In this document: positions 52,301-61,300 of the stretch, in pieces
How positions within the stretch are numbered: the stretch's first letter is position 1
Layout of the letters: every line of letters begins with the position of its first letter
Assembly: GCF_001625305.1 (NCBI RefSeq)
Contig: NW_017804165.1
Coordinates: 2,209,759-2,273,758, forward strand
Length of the DNA stretch: 64,000 nucleotides
Direction: 5' to 3'
Source: Branchiostoma belcheri
Taxonomy: Eukaryota > Chordata > Leptocardii > Amphioxiformes > Branchiostomatidae
Made by a program: the position numbers and the translations under genes
The notes under the pieces: generated by a model
Seen by the model: only the letters and a program-made list of their open reading frames with translations
What the model was told of the DNA's origin: nothing
Database searches by the model: none

Positions 52301-55300
52301 ACACTGGTGTGAGACCACTTCTGGCACAGCCGGAGGTCAGTGGACAAAATGATGACAGTTTGAAGGTCAGTGATGTTTCAGTTTTATTTAATTTTTATGT
52401 CTTGAGTTCCTCCTAGTTTTCATTCCCTCATTTGTCTTTTCTTTCATCTTAATTTTTTTTGCCTTGTTTTACAAACAATTCATATAGCTTATCATTATTT
52501 ATCTATGTTTGTTTATTATTGTTTAAACTTACAAATCTAATATAACTTTAAAAGATCTTAGATGTTTGTGAGTCTCTAGATTTCACAGTATGGTATAATT
52601 CTGAATGCTAACAATCCATGATTGCAGGTTGATGTCCATCACTTGGAGGCTGTGTCTTTAGGAAAACTGCACAGAGTTGTGTTGAGAAAAGGCCCGTCCT
52701 ACCCTCTGTATATCACCAAAGTGGTGGTGAAGGAAGGAGACTTTGCTAAAACAGAAACGGTGTTCCTACATGAAGGGTAAGTCTGTATGGAGATTATACA
52801 GCAAATTACCCAATATACTAATCCCTGTTGTTTCTCTGGTCAGGCTATACATTTAGAAGAATGCACAAACCTAATCTCTATCCAGTTTCTTTGAGACGTT
52901 GTACGTAATATGTTAACCTTATAATGAGAACTCACAATGTAATCATGTCTACAACCATACACAAGCAATCTTGCACTTCACAGACATAATGTAAATCACC
53001 TATCCTGTTAAATGTTGATGAACAAATCTTTAAAAGCAGCAGCAGTTCTGATGAACTGTTGTATCTACTCCTACTTCATGTTCATGTTGACTGGTTTCCA
53101 CAGGTTCATCGGTGATCATGACCGACCACAGGACGAAGCAGAGCAGGAACTCACAATGTCTGGTGTGTAGACAAACATACTGTCTTGGCATAATTTGTTG
53201 AGTAACATTTTTTTCTATCAAGACTTACTGTAAAAGATCTTGTGTTTGCCAATTGTTTTATGCTGATGCTGTGTTTTACAGAAGTGGTAGACTGCACTCC
53301 ATCAGACAGAAGAGACAAAGAGGAGATTCAAACTCGTAAGTTTAATTTTTTTGTTTGCAATTTTCTATAGAATATTATATAAGCTATGAAGGTGTGCTAC
53401 AAGCATTCCTCAAACCAAGGTGCTCTTAAGGAAGCAAAATGATTCAGACTTACTGTGACACCACATAACATTAACCATGCCATTGTAACTTGAATGATGT
53501 GAAAGAAAAAGATAAATCAGGTGAGGGGTATTGGCAGTGTTATCCATTGTCATTTTTTATCCATTATCCATTTTTTTGCGCAGCCTACATTCATTATTAC
53601 GTAGTAATGCTCTCAGTTCATATTAGTGGAAGAGTCCAGTTTCTTGTGTTATATTACAGAGGGAGAGTGGCAAGTGTGGTGCACGACCAACGAGCACGCC
53701 AACGCGGGCACACACGCCCAGGTGCACCTGACAGTGTACGGAGACAGGGGAGACAGCGGGCTGCTCACTCTGCAGAACGGAGACCAGGACTGTTTCTCCT
53801 CAGGACGGACCAGCGAGTTCAAGGTCAGCAACAACTTTTCACACATCATGTGGGGGGGAACAATATGTCTTTTGTAGAAGTCTGTGTATTATAGAATTAT
53901 TATGAACCAGAGAAGACGTCTATCATCAGTACCACCACATGCTTACTGACTTGTCCTGTTGAACTCAGGTCAATGTGGGATCCATCGGGGACATTTACAA
54001 GATCAGGATTGGGCATGACAACACAAAGGAGTACCCTGGCTGGTTCCTGGAAAAGGTATGCATTGGTATATATGATACATGTATTTGTTAAGGCATTTGA
54101 GTTATAGATGCTACATTGACCAGGTCCTACAAACGATTGAGTATCATCAATAAGCCAAGAAATGCCACAGTTTGTGTTGGACACCTTTTGTGTATAACAG
54201 TTAGACTTGCTCATAGCCAAAGTTATTTGCTACACTGTTATGGACCTCAACCAATCAGTTTACAGACCTTTGAATACATAGGATATGTGTATTCTGTATG
54301 GGCATGTCGACACCAGTGTATAACGCTATTAATCGCCCTAACATATCATGGATCTGTTGTAGTTGCGGTCTCCCTAACCTTGGCTCCAACTTGTTTGATT
54401 CTACTATATTTGAAACCTCAAACTGTTTTGCTTTTCCGACACCTGACTCTAGCCCCTGCTCCTGTTCAGGGAGTTCTGTAGGCTCACCTGTAGCCTCATC
54501 TACCCCGACTAGCCAAGTCCCTAACCACCCACCGAGGGACCGATCACGAGGTAAACCCCTCAGAGCTGCAGTTGTTAACTTTCAGTCAATACGAAACAAG
54601 ACCGCAGAATTTCAGGTCTTCTGTGATACGGTGGACCCTGACATTATTATAGGAACCGAATCTTGGCTAGACTCATCAATAAGTAACAGTGAGATTTTTC
54701 CACCCTCATATACGGCACATAGGAAAGATAGAGAAGGCCGCGGTGGAGGGGTCTTTGTCGCCACCAAGAATGATCTTATAGCCACTCATCATCCCGAACT
54801 CAGTACCACAAATGAATTAACTTGGGTCAAGATTGACTTAGTCCACAGTAAGTCGATGTACATTGGAGCCTATTACCGTCCTCCATCAGCTGGTCTAGAT
54901 GACTACCAAGCACTGGAACAGTCCCTTACAAACATACGAAGGAAGCCTGGTAACCCACATATATGGTTAGCAGGTGACCTTAACCTACCGACTGCAACTT
55001 GGGGTATGGACATAACCAGTAATTCCTCAAGTGTAGTCACCAACCTCACCAATAAATATATTAACTTGGTTAATGATGTAGGACTGGAGCAAATTATTAA
55101 TGAACCCACACATCGTACGGAACATACCGCAAATATTCTAGACTTGTTTTTCACTTCTAATCCCACTCTAGTAGAAAAAAGCAAAATTGTTCCTGGTCTA
55201 AGTGATCACGACATTCCAATAATTGATGTGCATACCAAGGCACAAAAAGTGCTCAAACATGGCAGACTAGTCTACCAGTGGAGAAAGGGGAATTTGGAGC

Positions 55301-58300
55301 AACTCCAGAAGGACATGGAAACCTATAGTAATAACTTTCTAAAAAGAGCTAATAAAAGGACAGCCTCGGAAAACTGGGAAGACTTTAAAGAAAACATCCT
55401 AGCGACAGCAAACAAACACATTCCTAGGAAGAAGGCGAGATGCCTACATAACCAGCCGTGGATTTCACCCCAAATTAGAAGGGCGATGCGCAAAAGGGAC
55501 AAACTCTATTCAAAAGCTAAGAGCACTAACTCAAAAGAAACATGGTCCAAATTCAAGTCATGCAGAAAAGCGGTCAAGCAAAGAGTTAAAAAAGCCCACA
55601 GAGAGTACACCGCCAATTTCCTTGAAGAAAACATTAAAGACAACCCTAAAGCATTCTGGAGTTATATAAAAGCACTAAAACACGACAATACCAATATTGC
55701 AGCCATGAGGCATCATGGTGTGCTTACTTCAGACCCAAAGGAGAAGGTAGATGCCCTGGGTGATCAGTTTAGTTCTGTCTTCACAGAGGAGGACCTAACC
55801 AACATCCCATCCCTAGGGAGACCTGTGGCTCCGCACGCACCACCTCTCTACATATCGGTGAATGGTGTCGCTAAACAGCTTTCTAAGCTTAATCCAAACA
55901 AGGCCTCGGGCCCAGATGGACTCTCACCAAGATTATTAAAAATCACAGCAACCCAAATTGCACCTGTGTTACAGGTTATTTTTACACAGTCACTAGACAC
56001 CGGCGACGTCCCAGCAGATTGGAGAGCCGCTAATATTAGCCCCATCTTTAAGAAGGGAGATAAAACCTCACCTGTTAACTACAGGCCGGTGTCACTCACC
56101 TCAGTTTGTAGCAAAGTTTTGGAACATATTATACATAGCCATACCATGAGCCACCTTGACAAATATAATATATTATCTTCGACACAGCACGGTTTTCGTA
56201 AAGGACTATCATGTGAGAGTCAACTACTTTTGACAACCCATGACTTGGCTAGTACTCTAGACCTAAATAAGCAGGTCGACGCCATTGTGTTGGATTTCAG
56301 TAAAGCTTTTGATAAGGTCCCCCACAGCCGCTTACTGAATAAGCTCCAGCACTATGGCATTTCTGGCAAATTACTAACATGGCTGCAAGCTTCGNNNNNN
56401 NNNNNNNNNNNNNNATATCTTTGTATAAAATTACTCATGGACATATTAATATCCAAATGGAACAATACCTCAAACCTGCCCATAGGCGTACCAGAGGAAG
56501 TCATGAATATAAGTATCAAGCAATACCTGCCAAAACAGACTGTTTTAGATTTTCTTTTTTTCCAAGAACGATAAATGAGTGGAACAAGTTACCGGGCCAG
56601 CTTGTAAAAGCCCAGACAGTGGAGGCCTTCAAGGCCGGGCTTCTGGCCGCGCAGCCATAGTCCGTCGCACCCCCCCCCTCTCAGTGATACCCCAGTAGGG
56701 GTGGTTAGAGAGTACGCAAGAAGAAGAAGAAGAAGAAGAAGTATTCTGGTTAGGGTAAACAAACTTTGACTTCATCTTGCTCCTGCCGACTCCCCAGATC
56801 CGTCTGAAGGACATGCACACCCTGGCAGAGTTCAGCTCACAGCCCAAACGTTGGCTGGCCACAGACTCTAGTAATGGGGATGTGTGGATGGAGATCCCCA
56901 CGGTCTGGCCTGGGGAGGACACACTTCCTGGTAAGGTCACACAGATGGTGGCAAGGCTGGAACTTTTACACACCAGTCAACAACCTGAACTGTTAAAAAT
57001 CTTCGTAACAAGTTTTCTACGAACGGTATAAGCAGCTCTGTTGTTTACTTGTACATGTTATTAGCTTACAATAAGGAAATTCATCCCCTGAAATAATGTA
57101 TGCTTCTTCAGCTTACCCTCTGCTGCGTTCTAAAAGCCTCAGTCCTACCGTTTTTCATTTAACTGGACTTGAAAGAATAAGCAGAATTCGACATCCTGTT
57201 AGATTTTGAATTATTACATTGGATGGTAGTTTGTGGTCTCATTTGACACAATAAAAAGCTTTCAACATTTCATGCAAAATTTTGGTCTTCCATCTGTAGA
57301 GAAGCTAGGTACCTGATGGTACAAAAGGCTGCAGTATAAGACAGCGTATGAGAAGGAACATTTGGTAAACTTTGACCCTAATGGAACTATCCCTGTCCCT
57401 GTCCACAGTGCTGAAGTACCAGTTGGAGGTCCACACCACTGACCAGTTCAGCGCAGGGACAGACTCCAACGTCTACATCACCATATATGGGCAGAGAGGA
57501 GACACAGGGAAGAGAGAGCTGGTCAGGTCACAGAACAATGACATGAAGTTTGAGCAGGGACAGGTGAGTGACATGTGTCAATCATTTTACTGCTGCATCA
57601 ACACTATTCCTTGTAACAAATGTTTATGTCATTTCAGTAATTTCTACAGTAAAGTAATTTCAGTCTTTCACTTCAATTTTACATGACATATACCTCAACC
57701 TTTCTATCTTATTACTGATTTAGCAGTGTTGAGATTGTGCCTTTATATTGACAGTTTTGCTGTTTGTGTTGCAGATGGATCTGTTTGAAGTGGAGGCTGT
57801 GTCCCTCGGCGAGCTACAGAAGGTTGTCATCGGCCATGATGGACATGGACTGGGTCAGTATTTCTCACTTCAGTATCCTGAGAATCTAGCATGTCCCAAA
57901 GTCAAGTCATGAAGAACATGCTCCATTATTAGCCTCTCCAGCTAACTTCAAGTCAACTTCACAGTCTTGTGAAAGATTGACACTATACCTAGCTATAGCC
58001 CTGGTGTGAGATATCCAATGTAACTGTGATTGCATAGCTATCTGTAGCCTTAGTGTGAGGTATCCAAGGCCTAACTGTGATCATATCTGACAAGTTACTT
58101 TGTATTTAGAGATCATAGTTTACAGGGCTGTGTCACAAATATTCTATCCTGTCAATAGGATCAGGCTGGCATCTGGACAAGGTGGTCATCAAAGAGTCTC
58201 CAGGTGCAGACAAGAAGTACACCTTCCCATGTAACAGGTACAAAAAGATATGATTTTATTCTGCTTAATACATGTATATCACATGTTTCAATTTTCTAAT

Positions 58301-61300
58301 AAAGATGAAATGATAGATTTGGGTATCTGTTTTACGTAAGATGAGAGTGTGAGTTTTTGTGTTGTACAGGTGGCTGGATGAAAATGAAGATGACAAATTA
58401 ATAGAGCGAGAACTGCTGGTTCAGGATGACAACTCGCCCTCTGCCAAGTCTCCTGACCACGCCCAGCCCACACCTCCACCACAGGAGACCACAGACAACA
58501 GAAAAGGTGCAGTAAATTTTGTAAACTGCCAATATATTGTAGAATAGATGATTTTGAGAAATCATTGTTGATGAAAGTTTGGAGATGTTGGCCATTGTAA
58601 CAATCCAAAAATAATTTAAAAAAATGGAATGTAACAAAAAGGACCATATTACATGTACTGAGAAGTCAAAAGGAAATTGCACTCTCTTTTATGTTTTCAT
58701 ATGACTTCTGTTTTGGTTCATATATGGCCAGGCGTGAATGACATTGAACTTCATGACTTCAACTGACTCTTAAGATATATTTATTGTTTCCCCCCAGATG
58801 ACTGGACGGTGCGTGTGATGACCAGTGAGGATGTGAATGCAGGCACAGATGCCCAGGTCAGCCTGACTGTGTACGGGGACCAGGGGAACTCAGGACCCCT
58901 GCAGCTGGGCGTCGGACAGAGCGGCTTCTTCGAGAGAGGGAAAATAGATGAGTTTGATGTAAGTGTGCATTCTTGTAGAAGTAACACAAAAGCGGATTTC
59001 CTTTCTAAAACATTTGTGACTGAAGATAAAGTGCATTTTGCAGAAAAGTTACATCTTGCTAAAGCTGTTGTACCCTTGTTCCCAGGTGAAAGTTGGAGAT
59101 GTTGGGAAGATCTACAAGATCAGGTTGGAGCAGGACAACAGTGGAACAGACCCAGGCTGGAAAGTGGACAAGGTACAGAACAGCGGATTATGATAATATT
59201 GTTCTGTTAGCTGTCATGGCTGGACTGTGGAAATAGAATTATATCTGTGACCAAAGAATATCATGTGTCACCATGTAATGGGGATGTCTTACCCTTGCAA
59301 TTTGAAAGTCATCACAAATACGACCATTGATAGTTACTTATACTAAAAGGTTATTTCCATACTAATTTCTTAGTGTTGTGTTATGTCTCTTGTTGACATG
59401 TATTGTGTTCTGTCCCAGGTGGAACTGTCCCACCCCAGCTCAGGTGAGACCCTGGTGTTCACCTGTGAGCGCTGGCTGGCCACCAACCAGGACGATGGAC
59501 AGACCTGCCGTGAACTGCCCGCTGTACGAGAGGGGGAGGAAACACTACCAGGTACAGACATCCCTAGCCATTGAGTACGATTGACGTTCAAGTTTGTGGC
59601 ACTAGTAAAGCAGCATTCTCATATCTTATACCTTTCTCTCCGCAAAGTCAGAAATAGTAAAACATAACTTTCACCCCTGTATGTAGCATTTCACTTTACA
59701 ATACCTGTCCTTGGTGCTGAAGTGATTGCTTAGTAATACACTTCTTTTTCGTAAAAAACACATTTCATTTTTTGGAAAATGTTCTGGCACAAATATATCT
59801 TAATAATTGAGCTCCTCTGCTTCACACCAGTTCACAAGTACCAGGTTGGTGTGCGCACTGGTGACCTGGAGGAGGCAGCTACAGACTCTCAGGTCTACAT
59901 AACGATGTATGGCACAAGAGGGGACACTGGGAAGAGACAGCTGGTCAACAAACTCAACGATCACACACCGTTCCAGAGAGGAATGGTAAGTGCAGACAGA
60001 CACAAAGCTGTGAAATTGGCTCAGGAATATTCTGTCCAAGAACAGCAGACTTGTGCCTCAGAAGTACATGGTTCTGTATAGTAGATACATGTATCTGACT
60101 TGAAACTTTATAATATGTCATCCCTGTATATCAGACCCATCTGTTAATGACATTAAGAAGCACTATCTATTTAGTATTTTGCATATTATGTTTTTAAATG
60201 TTGAGCCATGTGCCATGTTCCAGGTGGACCTGTTTGAGGTGGAGGCTGTGTCCTTGTCTGACCTGACTAAGATAGTGATCGGCCATGACGGCTCCAGATC
60301 AGACTGGTACCTGGATAAGGTGATCATCAAGGAGTCGCCGTCCAGTAAGGAAAGTTTCCAGTTCATCTGTAACAGGTACAGTTACTGTTGATACTCTCAC
60401 ATCTTTTACTAACTTTGCAAACTCAGCAAGAGAAAAACATCATTGTTGCCCTGTCTCTGTCCTTGGTGCTGAAGTGGTGATAGCTTACATTTCTACCTTG
60501 CACAAAGATATGGTAAAAAATAGTACTGTACCATACTGTACTGGCTTCTAGGTTTAGGAATGTTTAATCTGTACAATAAAGGATATATTGAAAATTATAC
60601 ATATCGTACCCTGTCGCACAGTTCTATCATTTCTGTCCAACATGTTCAGAATTTATATACAGGTGCTAAAAGTTGGATCGTGTTAGTTTGGCTAAACACT
60701 GTCTGTAGTCATTTTCAAGTTACAGTTAAATTTGCTTATCTTAGAGGTACGCACAAAAATGAAATTAAATGCTTTTTGTTTTTACCACTTTCCAATGAAG
60801 TTGGCTGTCCAAAGACAGAGGTGAAGGACAGTTGGAGAGAGAGCTGCCTGTAGAGAAGCAGGACTACATAGTCAAGGTGTACACTGGAGACAAGTTTGGT
60901 GCAGGCACTGACTCCACAGTGCACATGGTCATCTATGGAAGCAACGGGGCCTCAACAAGGCTCCAGCTCATCAACAACATGGAAGATCACAACAAGTTTG
61001 AATCTGGAGGGGTGAGTCATCAATGTTTCTATCTGGCAGGGTGTTTGTAAATTATGGCTATATGTAACTAGTAAAGGAATGAAATGTTTTGTTTTACACC
61101 TTTATGTTTAAGTTAGAGTGACTCTTGATTCTTCTAACGAGAAATTCCTTTAGTTTATCTCTCTCGTGATTTACCTCTCAGATATAAGAAGAGAAATTCA
61201 TTCTTTATTTCATTAGAATAGAAAATGTTGGTGTCAATTAATCTTAACCAACCGTTTCCTTTCAGGTTGATACGTTCCAAGTTGAAACCCTGCCGGTGGG

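Noticed and set aside
57393-57416. cctgtccctgtccacagtgctgaag, similar to the RE1-like minus-strand motif
   Set aside because: It is the acceptor and start of the d exon of PLAT 16; the core GGTGCTGAA is not conserved (CAGTGCTGAA), so the likeness is explained by splicing and coding needs.
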